64,000 nt of DNA. Origin: Sindora glabra. Its lineage: Eukaryota; Streptophyta; Magnoliopsida; Fabales; Fabaceae. The stretch lies in the NCBI GenBank assembly GCA_020226215.1, contig CM035227.1, positions 2,907,343 through 2,971,342 of the forward strand. The letters are read 5' to 3'. Shown piece by piece: positions 13,300 through 25,560 of this stretch. A program made the position numbers and the translations under genes. Every line of letters starts with the position of its first letter. The first letter of the stretch is position 1. The notes beneath the pieces were generated by a model. It had not been told where the DNA came from. It did not search any database and saw only the letters and a program-made list of their open reading frames with translations.

Positions 13300-14720
13300 G
13301 GTGGGTGGGGGGAGGAATGGGATGCCCGTGGACACCTTACGCAGATGCTGAAAGCATTATTCTTTCTATGTGCTCTACAACTCGTGCCAGGTCATCAGTG
13401 GGCCAGAATGGTCCTGAAACAAGTGACCACTTGGCCAGGTGTCTCAAATCAAATGGCCTGTTTTTTCCAGATAGAATTAATGTCCATATTGTTAACGAAT
13501 TATTTGCAATAATTGTATCAAAGCATTAGTATTAGTTATAATCTGTATATACCTTCTTGTTTTTGCTCGCCTCGATTCCTTTTGTTGGTTCTTAGCTCAG
13601 TACCATTTTATATACTTAATCTATTATTAAAGAATGTCTCAATCATGGCCAATCATTTGGTAGCCTTTTGATAATGCATTATTTCCGCAGAAGTAAAGGT
13701 GGTCGGAGACTTGAGGATCAGAAAACTAGCTAAAATGTGCTCTGCTAAACACTGGCTAATTTTTTTTTTTCCTAAAAAAATGAATTTATAAGTTTTTAAT
13801 GTAATTTAGCTGACCTTTTTCTATAGAATATGCAAACTGAGCTGGCCTTTAAAAGGTTGCGTATTCCCTGTTTTGTGGCCTGTGGGGTTCCGCTGAATAC
13901 GCGTTTTGTCACGAATCTGCCTTGTCATATAATCAGTTTGAAGTCTAACAATACGAAGTTGCTTGTTCGAACGTGCGAACAAGTTAATGCATTAAGAAAC
14001 AGAATAGTTGCGGCCACTTCCACATTTCCCTCCGCTGTTTTTATCGAAAGATTCACATGCCAAGAGAAGGGATCATTTAAAATGGTCCAAAGGTAAGTTG
14101 GAGTGGGTGCATCCCATGTTCTACATAAAAGTATTGTACAGTTTAAGACTTCCTTTCTGTTCCTCCTCTCCGTGTGAAAAGTTTATAAATTAAATTAGTC
14201 GTTGGACTGTACCTGAATTTGGTTATACAATTCTCAAATATTAATGATTTTGTAATCACAAGCCTCCTTACTGTTTTTTGCCTCTAAATTTATAATTGTG
14301 GGGACAGGGATGCGGTGCCAGACAGATACAGTGCATGTTCTGCATATTCATCTTGGTTAAGTCTTAATCTAAAAATGAAAAAAGAATTAACGCATAGTTC
14401 AGGAAATAAATAAAGCCTCAGCCAAAGGATAAAATGTAAATAATACCGACGATTTTGCGGTTGGGTTGATCTGAGACTTTGGCCTCAATGACAGCATGGA
14501 ATATTGTCATTATCAGCATCCGTAGGCAAACAGGATGCTGTAAAAGCGTCCTTGATGTCGATTGTGGAGTAAATAGAAAGAGCAACGCCACAAACCACTT
14601 TAAGAAAGCGTCCAATCTCTTGTTCACAGGGCATATGGCACCTCACGAGTATTTTCAATTTAGGATCTAACAATCTTGATTTCGTCTCTTGATTGGGTAC
14701 TAATCTCAGCATCATTTATA
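13300..14720. other. GC-richer block, possible decayed exons, unrecognised
   Basis: This block has more balanced composition than its surroundings. It carries open frames on the + strand at 13305-13529 (74 codons) and 13830-14096 (88 codons) and on the - strand at 14485-14715 (76 codons). None shows a motif I can name, and none is joined to another by a convincing intron. A G-rich start (GGTGGGTGGGGGGAGG) lies at 13300-13315. It may be a gene fragment, an old transposon part or non-coding single-copy DNA. Confidence 0.3.
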
Positions 14721-17700
14721 TGCTTTCACGTGGTTTGGTTCCATTCGCTTCCTCAGGAAACAACCATGTGAAAAAATAAATGACAATCAATAACAGAAAA
14801 ATCATTTTCAATGTCATTATCCTTCCCCAGAGAAAGTTGCCTCATTTGCAGGGCTGTCGTAGCGGCGAGACAAAATGGCATAAAATTCAATGCAAGAATG
14901 CGTTAAAAGATTGACTTGGGTTGTAAAAATAGGTCAGTAAGAGTGATTTACGTTCTGCCAAGCGATCAAATGAAAACTCAGAACAATAGTCTTAGGATGT
15001 GTTTTCCGGAGACCTTTTTTTTAAAAAATAAAATAAAATTATTTCCTTATGTATAAATAAAAGAATGATATACTTTTTATATTTTATAATTAAAAAAATA
15101 ATTTTTTATAAAATAGAAAATTATTTTTATCAAATTTTTTTATTTGATATTGAATATATTACATATTTTTTATTATTTTAATATCTTATAATTATATTCA
15201 TTCAAAAAATATTTTATTGTCAAAATATAGGGTGCCTCGATGATGAGGCAAAAACATATATACAAGTAAATTGTCGTCCGATAAGAGCCTTAACTAGTAA
15301 GTAATCATCCTCGTTGCCACATACGGGTATAAGAAATTTTCATTTTATGAATGAGGTACCAGATCTATATTATCAACTAATATTGACTCGTATTATAATG
15401 AATATACATACATATATGGTTTTTGTATTGTTATACTCTGTATGAATCCTCTTCAATGCAGTGGTTATATCAAATCATGAAAATAAGTGAGGTGCTCTTC
15501 ATTTTTATGAAATCTATACTAATTATCAAATAATATGGTAATTACAGTTGCAGTTATGAAACAGAATCGAGATCCAAAAGAAGAAAGTGGGGGAGGACTG
15601 GGATGAGATTTTATACCAAATCTGAGGAGATTTGGTTTTTCTATCTTCTAAAATAAGAAAAACATAACAAGCCAGGTATTCAAAATTGACACTTTTTTTT
15701 TTTTTTTTCCAATTGAGTTATGAAATTTTAATTGCCATGTCTGCCAGAATTATTCTGAGGGTAGTAGCAACCAAATGCCATTAAAATCTTCTTTGCTAAT
15801 TCAATGGCGTATAGGTTGGAAGTCACGATAATAAGGGATGTGTCGGGACTAGGCTATTCAGTCAAGTTCGATAACAAATTAATGGCCTTAATTAGTTAGA
15901 ATGGAAGAAGCAAGTTAAACAAGTTGGAATTGTATACTTGTCTATCGTATTGTCATTTTGTCTTCATTCAGTCGTAAGCTCTGACTCAGATAAAAGCCAG
16001 GCAAGACAAGAGGACCAGAAGGAAGAAGACAGACTGAATTGACACCAACAATGGCTTAGGTTAAGAAAATAAGATTCACACAACAGCCAAGTTAACTGCT
16101 ATTGCTATGGATGGTTCTTGCTATTGCTTATTCTATACTTCTAAACTGCAATGTATAAATATTTAAGTGCCTATAAAATTATCCAATAATTTATAAATTA
16201 TAAAGAGTTAGGTCATTATTATCCAATTATAAAATTTTCCATTGTTTCAATATTATTTTCTTCACTTTCATGGAGCATAGCGGCTCTTCTTAATGACTAG
16301 GACTAGTTGCACTGATAATAATAGAGGAAATCATCAAATTGCTACTTGATTTGTGAAAAATACAAGGTAATTATGTATTTATAAAATACCATTTCAAATC
16401 ATCCTATTCATCAGATTTTGGATATGATATAGTTTCAAAGGATGAACCAAACAAAAATTCATTTTTTTATTTATTTCATATATTGTATAATCAGAATAAA
16501 AGTGATGCACATTACACCACAATTTTGAATCAAAAAAAAATTTAAAAATAATGAATTTATTCACTCTATCGAATCAAATCTAGTATATCATAAGAGATTT
16601 GTCTTTTTTATTAATTCTTCATAATTGGATCAAAAACAATTATTAAATGAGATATTCAATTTTAGGGATGAATTGAAAAAGAAACCTTTGTTGATTCTAC
16701 CTCCTATTTTTTATTGGTATTAATTTGATACCCTCCAAAAATTTTTGTACTAATTTGATCTTCACTAAAATTTTTGGACAATAATTTAATCATTTTCTCT
16801 AACTAATGTATAATCTTAAGTTGCATCTGGTTGGAAGATTTTAAGGGATTACAAGTAGAATAAAAATTCTGATTTAATTACTGAATGTTTAACTTAGGTG
16901 TGGTGGAACTTCTCATTTATTATTTATTTTAATAAACTTCATTTATTTGAATCTTACCCTTCTCTTCAGATTTCATACTATATTACCACAAAAAAAAGGA
17001 AAACTCATCTTTTATTGTAGCCATCTCTATTATTGTTATTTTTTTATAATTAACATTATCATTTTTTCCATTATCATCTTCATTGTTATCACCATTGATG
17101 AAAAGTGAATCACATATAATAATGTAACACCATTGCCTTATTGATAGACCAAATAATAAAGCTAATATTAACGACATTTCATATTACTAGGATCTTGTAT
17201 ATGTGTTAAAATTATTATCACTCCTAGCATTATAAAAAAGAGAATCACAAGTTTTTATTCTTTAATTACTATACAATTAAAAAATAATAATATTTTTTTC
17301 TATTTATGAATTTTTAATATCCAACAATTACATTAAACCTCAACTAATCCTAAATTGAGTAAAGTTAAATCTAACATAAAAGAAATTTTTATCAATATAT
17401 ATATTTTTTTATTCATAAAATTTAAACTTATAACCTTATTTAAAGATATCAAACTTTAATCACTGGAACCAACTTGCATTGAGATAATTTCTTCATCTTT
17501 ACTTCATTTATTTGATTTCATTATCCATCCATTTCCCAATCAAACAATGCCTTTAATCTTCTATCTATCGGAAGAAATTGAAGCCATTCCCAAAGCGATT
17601 TAGTTGATAATTAATTCAAGAAAATTGAACATGTATCACTATTTTGAATTTCGGACTGACCCTCCAATTGGCACCCGACAAGAAAAATAAATCAAATATA

Positions 17701-18377
17701 CCTAAAAATTCATATTGCTAAAAATTTCATTTTAATTCATTTAAATGCGGTAAAAAATCAATAAAGCTAGTGACTTGCCTAGTTGGGCTCCGTCTCCTAC
17801 TAACTTATTAAAAAAATAAATTCTAATTTAATAAATTACTTAAAGTAATTTATAGGTTTAAGATTTGAGATTTAGGGTTTAGCTTATTTTCAAATTTATT
17901 CTTATTCATTTTATTAATTTACAATCCATACCATTTATAATATAAATTTAAATATTTTTATAAAATATAATTAATTTAATTTTAACATAATTATATCTTA
18001 ATTTTAAATTATAAATATATAAAAATATATATATGTAAATAAATAATATCATAAAATTTAATTAATTATATTTTAAATAATTATAATTTATGTAAGTAAA
18101 TATATAAGTTTATAAAATATAATTAATTAAATATTATTTTTTATTTTAAACTTCTCAATTATATTAATATAATTAAAATAATTCATATTTAATTTTTAAA
18201 TAAATATAAATTATTTTAATTATATATTTATTTCTATTAATATATCTTTTTATATTATTTTATAATTTTAACTAGTTTAACAACTAATTTTATGAAATAC
18301 TTTAACTAATTTATCAGTTATAAGTTAGCAGTTATCAGTTAATTTATCAATTATCAGCTAATAATTGAATCCTTGGA
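14721..18377. other. Intergenic DNA, no gene seen
   Basis: AT-rich with a dispersed AT repeat block at about 15010-15230, a poly-T run near 15692-15709, and a very A/T-dominated stretch at about 17800-18360. Short frames such as 16983-17177 (-) translate to low-complexity protein and are not called. Confidence 0.55.
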
Positions 18378-18440
18378 CCGGTGTTTTTTTTCCCCTCTAA
18401 GAATTGGTCCGGTGTTTTTTCTTTTCCTTCTAAGAATTGG
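18378..18440. repeat. Short tandem duplication, unit about 31 bp
   Basis: Two adjacent copies run from CCGGTGTTTTTT to CTAAGAATTGG (starts at 18378 and 18409). The second differs by a few bases in its T/C-rich middle. Confidence 0.8.
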
Positions 18441-19932
18441 ATCTCCACCCAAATTACTTACCAAGTTCAAGTTTAATACTCCCAAACTTAAATAAGAAAA
18501 AATTAAAGGTGTTAAACAACTAAAGAGTAAAATAAATAGTTCAATATCTATGATTAATGCAAGATTTATTGATACAAATTTGCTCATATTTTTTCAATTC
18601 AAATCGGGGTTTCTAATTGTTTGAATTAGAAACTAATATTCTCAAGAAATAAGAAATAGATATCTATATTTGTTGTAAAACAATATTGGTAGCTCTAAAG
18701 GCACATTTTACTTGATCAAAAATGTTCTTTCTTTTAATAATTATTTCAATTACACATGAAAATTATAAATTATCTTTATTAAATCATCAAATAATTGAAA
18801 ATAAAATTGAAATATGCTACTTATAAAAATACACTTGTATTAATTAGATAGATTTAATTATTTTATATTTTTATATGCACATATATAGTATATAATTTTA
18901 TATATCAAAATAATATGTTAATTAGTTTAACCACTTGATTTAATTAATTTAACTAACATGTATCATTGTTTATGACCTGTTGCTAACATCAAGAGAAAAA
19001 AAATTGAACTTGTTATATATTGACTCCGTTGCTCTATATTTGTCATATAAAACTATTTTACAGAGATTTAAAAAAATTAATTTATTATATTTAATTTTAT
19101 TATTCTTTTCAAAATTACATATTACTCTAATAATCAAAATTTAATCCATCATTCTAATCACAAATTTAAGGGTAATTAAAAGAAGAGAGAAAAATATGAT
19201 GGAATAAATTTATCAAGATTTTTTATAATAAATGTGTAAATAATTAAGTATTTATTATAAATAAATAATTTTAAAATTAAAATAAAAAATTAATATTTCA
19301 TTAATTTTTTAAAGTGATAAATAAAAAGAGATAAATACTTTCTTTCAAAAATAATAGATAAAAAAGAACCAGGAGTAATTGCTAATGTTTATTGTCAAGT
19401 TATAATTATTTTCAAAATTTATTGTAATGAGAGTGTCTATGTCCATTTTTTAAATAATATAAATTTAAAATAATGGCCATAATTTAATTAATTTTAAATA
19501 GAACCCATTACTCTTTTAAAATCAATTAAATTATAATTATTAATTTAATGATATAAATTTATATTATTAAAAGTAATACACCATTAATTTTTCTTATTAT
19601 AATTCCATAAGACGCACAAAGCCTTGACTTTCTCGACATTATTGTTTGAATCGAGAGAAAATTAAGGACGAAAAGCTAAGATTAAAAAAATATTAATGAA
19701 AAGAGTATAGGAGGAAAACAGCAATTGAGAGAGAGAGCAGCCGGCAGATACTCAGCGATTTGATAGGGAGCACGGATCGTTGAAAATAAGCCCTTTATGA
19801 TTTTCCCATTTCCCATATTTGAAAACACGTTTCATTTTTATTTTTTATTTTTTGTCTTCTGAAAACAACATTATTTGGATTAAAAAAATAACAAATTGAT
19901 CCTCAAAAATCGTAAATAAATGAACATTTGCA
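18441..19932. other. AT-rich intergenic DNA, no gene seen
   Basis: No supported coding frame. A GA-rich patch near 19720-19770 is the only departure from the A/T background. Confidence 0.6.
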
Positions 19933-20137
19933 GGATCACGAATGCGCACAAGTCAATTGACACGGGATTGTTCTAACTTAATTAGAAGTCTCGGGTTCAA
20001 GTATTTTAGAATGTAACTACATTAAAAATTCGGTAGAGAGAACTTTGTCACCCAATGTGACCCTACCTGACTCGAATCTAGATTAGTCAGTGTTCAATAT
20101 GGTGTCTAAATAATGAATGGTTATATACCAAAAAAAT
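19933..20137 (+). mobile_element. SINE-like retroposon, tRNA-related head
   Basis: A B-box-like sequence GGTTCAAGT (19994-20002) follows a head with CAAGTCAATTGACACGGG. It is followed by an unrelated body (GAGAACTTTGTCACCC, CCTACCTGACTCGAATC, ATTAGTCAGTGTTCAA) and a run of A at the 3' end. This is the layout of a plant tRNA-derived SINE, transcribed by RNA polymerase III from an internal promoter and mobilised by LINE proteins in trans. The 5' boundary is approximate and a flanking duplication is not clear. A second, 5'-truncated relative lies at 7624-7733. Confidence 0.45.
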
Positions 20138-20639
20138 AATTAATGAATGCCACAAATATTAAAGCATCACAATGGTCTAAATATTGAATTAAGGTTAATG
20201 AATTTTTTATTTATTAATTTTCAATTTTAAAAATAAAAAATATATAATTTTCCATTCTAAAATTCTCAAATTATTTTTCTTGAATCCATTATTTTATATA
20301 GAAAGAGATTTTATATTTAATTTTTCTGTAAATTCTCATCCTTGATGGGATTCAAATTCCTAAAAATTATTTTATAATTATACTTAATACAATGAAATAA
20401 TTATTTTATAATTATGTTTGAAATGAAATAAATATTTCATCCTATAATTATACTTAGTACAATAAATATTATAGCAGTGAAATAAAAAAATGATGTCAAT
20501 GATAATAATACTTTAGAAAATTAAAAAATTATAAAATTAAAACTATATTTATATAAAAAATATTATTGTCATTTTTTATTTATTTATAAATTTTTTTATA
20601 ATTGAACTTAAAAAATTTTAATTATCAATATTATAATTA
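20138..20639. other. AT-rich intergenic DNA
   Basis: Low-complexity A/T sequence with internally repeated TATAATTATACTTAGTACAAT-like words near 20380-20470. No gene seen. Confidence 0.55.
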
Positions 20640-21345
20640 ACAAATAATTTTTAATATAGTAAAAGTATGAAAAATTAATTTCTTAAATTTTTTATATTAA
20701 ATAATTTTATAAAGAACACAGAGATATTTTATTTTACATTTATTGTTAAAAATTTAAATAATAAAATATTTTATAATAGAATATTAAAGATTAAATGCTT
20801 TATTATTTATTAATAAAATATAATGTTAAAATATATAAAAGACATAAGAAATAAGAATGGCAAAAATTTATTTCACAAATTAAAATTTTACTATTCAATA
20901 AAATGAATATTCTCATTTTAGGATACATAGCAAATCAACTGCTCATATTCCACTGGCATATGTCCCGTAAGATGCACAAGACATAAAAATCATAATTAAT
21001 TTATGAAAATTTTAATGTTTAATAATTTTTATAAAGAATATAAAAATATTTATTTTTATTTATTATAAAAAATTATAAATTATAAAATATTTTTATTATA
21101 TAATATAAATAAGTAAATACTTTATTATTTATTAATAAAAAATAATATTAAAATATATGAAAAATATAAAAATGTAAAAAATTTATTTCATAAATGATGG
21201 GATAATCATTTTATCATTTTTAATATAAAATAAAATTTTCATTATTTAATCAAATGACGTTTTTATAAGAAATAAACATTCCCATTTTATAATCTCCATG
21301 AAATAAGCTTTTCCTATTCACTAGCATATGTCCGTGCGGAATGTG
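20640..21345. repeat. Diverged direct duplication, unit about 320-370 bp
   Basis: Two neighbouring copies (about 20640-20975 and 20995-21345) share TTTATTATTTATTAATAAAA (20799 and 21121), AATTTATTTCA, and the end CACTGGCATATGTCCC / CACTAGCATATGTCCG. The shift is 322 bp at the first anchor and 368 bp at the last, so an insertion or deletion separates them. No coding content. Confidence 0.6.
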
Positions 21346-21507
21346 CGGACACTTATTTTTCTTTGGTTAACATAAAAGAATATATATAATAAAAAAATAT
21401 TATAAAAGTGTTAGAATTCAATTTAAATTATTATATTCATTTACAATTATATGCCAAAAAAAAGAATAATATGTATCTAAGAGAAAAGTACTATATAAAG
21501 GTTAGGC

Positions 21508-21782
21508 ATTTGGTTCATGAAATCTTACATTCCCCAAGAAAGTATACATTCCTAATAATGTAATTCTTGATAATTTAATTAATAAAAATGTAACATTTCT
21601 ATATTTGATTTATTATAAATTTTTTAAAAAATATTTTAATATTACATTCCCATTATATACGAATCTGAGCTATCCACTTCCCAGTATGCGAATATTTTAG
21701 AGGAATATTAGATTAAAAAAAATTTTAGGAATGTGGCATTTTCAAGTTTTTTTTTTTTTCAAAATGTGAACCAAATATGAAA
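21508..21782. mobile_element. MITE-like element, TTTGGTTCATGAAAT family
   Basis: The left end GCATTTGGTTCATGAAATC and the right end TGTGAACCAAATATG face each other, and inner ACATTCC-type words repeat on both sides. Similar ends occur at 27424-28596 and at 60047-61232, so this appears to be the shortest of three related elements in the window. The target-site duplication is unclear. Confidence 0.4.
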
Positions 21783-22113
21783 ATGTGATATTTTCTTAAA
21801 ATATTTTTGAGAATGTTAAAAATATTCCTCGTCACCATAAGTTTATAAATAACAAACTTCTATTATCATCTGTGTGTATGTAAAATCAACTATTTTTATC
21901 AAATCTTATAATATGTTTTTAAAAATAATAAATTTATATTTATATTTTAAAATATATTAAGTTAGAAATAAATTAATATTTTTAATATTTTATCCTTTGC
22001 ATGTGTATAGTTGCCTGTTTTTTGTATTAATATTAAATTAAAGTGAATGTAATAAAAATTATTATAAAAATGTTGAAATCTATTATCATGTTTATTTTAT
22101 CATCACACATTAA

Positions 22114-22355
22114 TCCTACGCTCGGTTAAAAGAAAAGGAAAGAAGTGGGAGAAGAAAATTTTAAAATTTAAAATTTTTTATTGCCTAGATAAAAAAAAGA
22201 AGGAAAAAATTTAAAAATTGATTTGAGATTAATATTATATCCACAACATCACCATTTAAAAATTTTTCCTTCTTCATATTTTTGCTTCTATATGTATTTA
22301 AATTTCAAAATTTTCTTTACTTTCTATTTATTTTCCCCCTCAACCTAGCATAGAG
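22114..22355. mobile_element. MITE-like element with GAAAATTTTAAA arms
   Basis: Imperfect terminal inverted repeats start with CTACGCTCGGTT on the left and end with AACCTAGCATAG on the right. The pairing continues inward through GAAAAGGAAAG / CTTTCTATTTATTTTC and GAAAATTTTAAAATTTAAA / TTTAAATTTCAAAATTTTC. A second copy with the same inner order lies at 34415-34581. No protein-coding content, so it would depend on a transposase made elsewhere. Confidence 0.5.
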
Positions 22356-23369
22356 TAAGATTTGCATAAAACAAATTTTCAACATCTGATATATACTCAA
22401 CCAATTTAAACTGTAAAACTATTACAAAATTTCAATTGATATATATTTAATTTGAAATATAACATTAAAAAATTAAAAATTAATATAGAAAAAATACACA
22501 AGTAAATTTGATTTTAATTCTAAATATTTTATTAAACATAACATAATAATTAATTAATTAATTAATTTTTATATTAGAATTTAGCTTATTTATAATATAT
22601 AATATTATATCTATACCATTTAATAATATTAATTAAAATTTAAATGAAAAATAAAAGAAGAAGAAAGGAAAAAGGAAAAGAACGGACATGGTTCTATCTA
22701 AATTCTAAATAGCTGCAAAATTGCAAATTACTAAAGCGTTGCGTTGTCAATTAACAAAAAATAGTCAAGTTAGGAAATAAAATGTTGTGTGAATAGAAAA
22801 AACTGAAAATTATCTTAAAAAAAATCACCACCCTTCACTAATCAATAGCTTTTATATAATCAATGTACGTTATTTCACACTGCAATGTAGATTAAACAAA
22901 TAAATTATCAAATAAAACATTTAACTAGGACCTTTTATTATGGAGGGGGAGAAAAATACAGCTTCAAGAGTATTAGAGTACCAATCCTCCTCCCGTTATC
23001 CACCACACAATTATTTATCGGAAAATATGGTGCTAGTTCAGTTAGATAACTGAATTAAAATCAAACAACTGTAATAAAAAATAAACTAGAGTATAGAAAT
23101 AGTGTTTAGGCAGTAAAAGAATAAAATATATAATTAAATTAAATTTTAGATAAAATATTTTAATAATGAAGAGTCAATATATTATGTAATATTTATAGTA
23201 TTTATTTAGTATTATTGATATTTGAATTACAAATGATATGAGGGAACTGAAAAAAAATGCAATGGAATTAGATAATTGAAAAGAAACAATAAATAAGTTG
23301 TAATGTATCTACGATTAAATTAAATCTTTATTTATTTATTACTCTATTATATTAGACACATTGCTTCTT
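22356..23369. other. AT-rich intergenic DNA, no gene seen
   Basis: Contains a short (TAAT)n-like run near 22548-22565 and a slightly GC-richer patch at 22930-23030. No supported open frame. Confidence 0.55.
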
Positions 23370-24110
23370 TTTCTTCGTGTATTTTACTACATATTTTTTT
23401 AATGATCATTTATATTATTTATAATTCATATTTTAATAATATTGAAAAGTATAAGCATAACATTATATTTTTTATTTTTATTACTAAATATTTTAAATAA
23501 ATTAAAGTTTTAATTTAATTTTAACTCTTACATTATTTTATAGCTTACATGTTATTTTTTTTAGTTGCTTTGATGCATTTTTTTTCTCTTTTTATATTCA
23601 GTTCTATTATTTGTAACTCAAATACCAATAGCATTAAGTAATAAAGATATAAAAATTATATATTTTTATTATATAAATATTATAAATAAATTAAAATTTT
23701 AAATTAAATATTATATTTTTAAGTATTTTATTATTTTATAACCTAAAAATAAAAAAAATTATTTATTTTATTACATATTTTTTTATATTTCCTTCTTTAC
23801 TGCTATTATTTATAATTCAAATTCTAATATTATATATAACATGAGATATTTTCCTTTTAATATAAAATATTTTAAATAGGTTAAAATTTTTAAATTAATT
23901 AATTATATATTATATATTTTATTTTTATTTGTTATAATACTTTATAATTCATTCATTATTTCTCTTCTTTTTATTTCTTCCATTGATTTTGTTTTCATTT
24001 TTATGTCCATTGCTATTTTTGAAACTTAAAACCTAATATCACAAGATAAAGTTGATATAATATGATATATTTAATTTTATCATAAAAATATTTTAAATGA
24101 GTCTAAAATC
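23370..24110. repeat. Tandem array, four diverged units of about 200 bp
   Basis: The anchor CTATTATTTGTAACTCAAA and its variants recur near 23415, 23606, 23805 and 24013, giving steps of about 191, 199 and 208 bp. Around each anchor the order is the same: a T-rich TTTTCTCTTTTTATAT-like run, the anchor, an AATATTAT segment, then TATTTTAAATAAATTAAA. The last unit is the most diverged. No coding potential; it looks like a local AT-rich satellite or the repetitive part of a decayed element. Confidence 0.6.
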
Positions 24111-24148
24111 ATATATAGGAAGCATTAATTGATACAATTAATATTATA

Positions 24149-24790
24149 CACTCTATTATATAATATAAGTACAAGTATTTGAAAATTAAAATTAATTTAT
24201 TTATATAAATTTTTAATGTTTTTGAGATATCAATTTTTAAGTAAAACATTAAAAATTAAATATTCATTAATTAAAATTTTATTAATATTTTAAAACTTAT
24301 GCACAATTAAGTAATGAGAATAATGTGTATTAAGTAATGAGAACTAAAAATAAGATATGCAATTAAATAATTTAATTTAATTTAATTTAATCTTTAACTT
24401 AGTTTAAATAATCTTACATTGAGAGAAAATATATTGTTAAAAGTTAAAATAATCTTACATATAGAGAAAATATATTGTTAAATGTTGCACACTCTATTAT
24501 ATATCATAAGTATTTGAAAATTAAAATTAAATCTATTTATTTAAATTTTTAATATTTTTATAATATCATTTTTTAAGTATTATATTTTAAATTAAATATC
24601 TATCAAATATTATCAAAACTTTATAATTCACACAGAATTAAATAATAAAAATAGTATGTGAGCTATTAAATAATGAAAATTAAAAATAGAATATCTAATT
24701 AAATTAAAATTTTAAATTAATTAAAATATTTTTACAATGCAAAGAAAACATAATATGTTATATTTATACCATTTAGTGTTATTGTGGAAA
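24149..24790. repeat. Twofold direct duplication, unit about 341 bp
   Basis: CACTCTATTATATA at 24149 and 24490 opens two copies that share AAGTATTTGAAAATTAAAATTAA, a TTTTTAAGTA segment and the series ACAATTAAGTAATGAGAA / CAGAATTAAATAATAAAA. A related segment also lies near 23105-23220, before the 200-bp array, so array and duplication may belong to one decayed element. Confidence 0.5.
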
Positions 24791-25369
24791 TATGCATTTT
24801 ACATCCACATATCTTATTTTTTGTGAATGTCTACTCTGCATCAGTTAATCTACATCACTAAATTAATTATCATAATTTAATCAATGAAACTCATTAATAT
24901 TATAAAATTAATTAAATTATAATTATTTTTTTAATAACATAAATTTACATCATCATTATAAAAACGATGCTTTGAAATTTTTCCTTTATATTTGGTTATT
25001 AAAAAAAGTTATTAAGGACTATTTGAATATATTTTTATTTTTATATTTTTAGAAATTATTTTCAAATTATTTTTCAAAAAAATTTTGTAAATCTATTTTC
25101 AAAAATATTTCATTTAACAATAAAATCGGTATTAAAACAAAAGAATAGTTTTTGAAAATATATAAAAGAATTGTTGGAATTGTAAATAAAATATATTTTA
25201 TTTAATTATAAAATTAACATGAAAAATAAAAAATAATTTTTAAATATTTAACAATTATTTATATTTTTATGATTTTAAATTATATATTTAAAATTTCATT
25301 TTTTAAAAATAAATTTTAAAATAAATTAATAAATAGATTCTTTTATTTAAAAAAAGAAAATTAAAAGCC
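24791..25369. other. AT-rich intergenic DNA
   Basis: No gene or clear repeat boundary seen. The part after 25010 resembles the dispersed AT-rich repeat family in base pattern only. Confidence 0.5.
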
Positions 25370-25560
25370 AAAGTCAAACGTAGCCTCACTTACCCCGTTA
25401 GAGAGGAAGCTGCCGACGAGATATGAAACAAACGGAACCAGAGATGCGGAAACCCACGGGCCAGGAGTCAGCTTTACTCTTTAATCCCGCCGTAATTGGC
25501 GTTACGCCTCTCCCTGCTCCTTTCCTCACCCTCCACGCGTTACTTATAGGGTAACAATTC
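25370..25560. other. Isolated GC-richer island
   Basis: About 190 bp of roughly balanced composition sits inside very AT-rich DNA. The - strand is open for 66 codons (25398-25598), but no domain is recognisable. The C/T-rich CCTCTCCCTGCTCC and the GGCGTTACGCC palindrome-like word are the visible oddities. It could be a remnant promoter or exon. Confidence 0.35.

Noticed and set aside
14485..14715. Minus-strand frame as a gene
   Set aside because: No motif recognised, no start context or intron structure, and an overlapping frame on the other strand is equally open.
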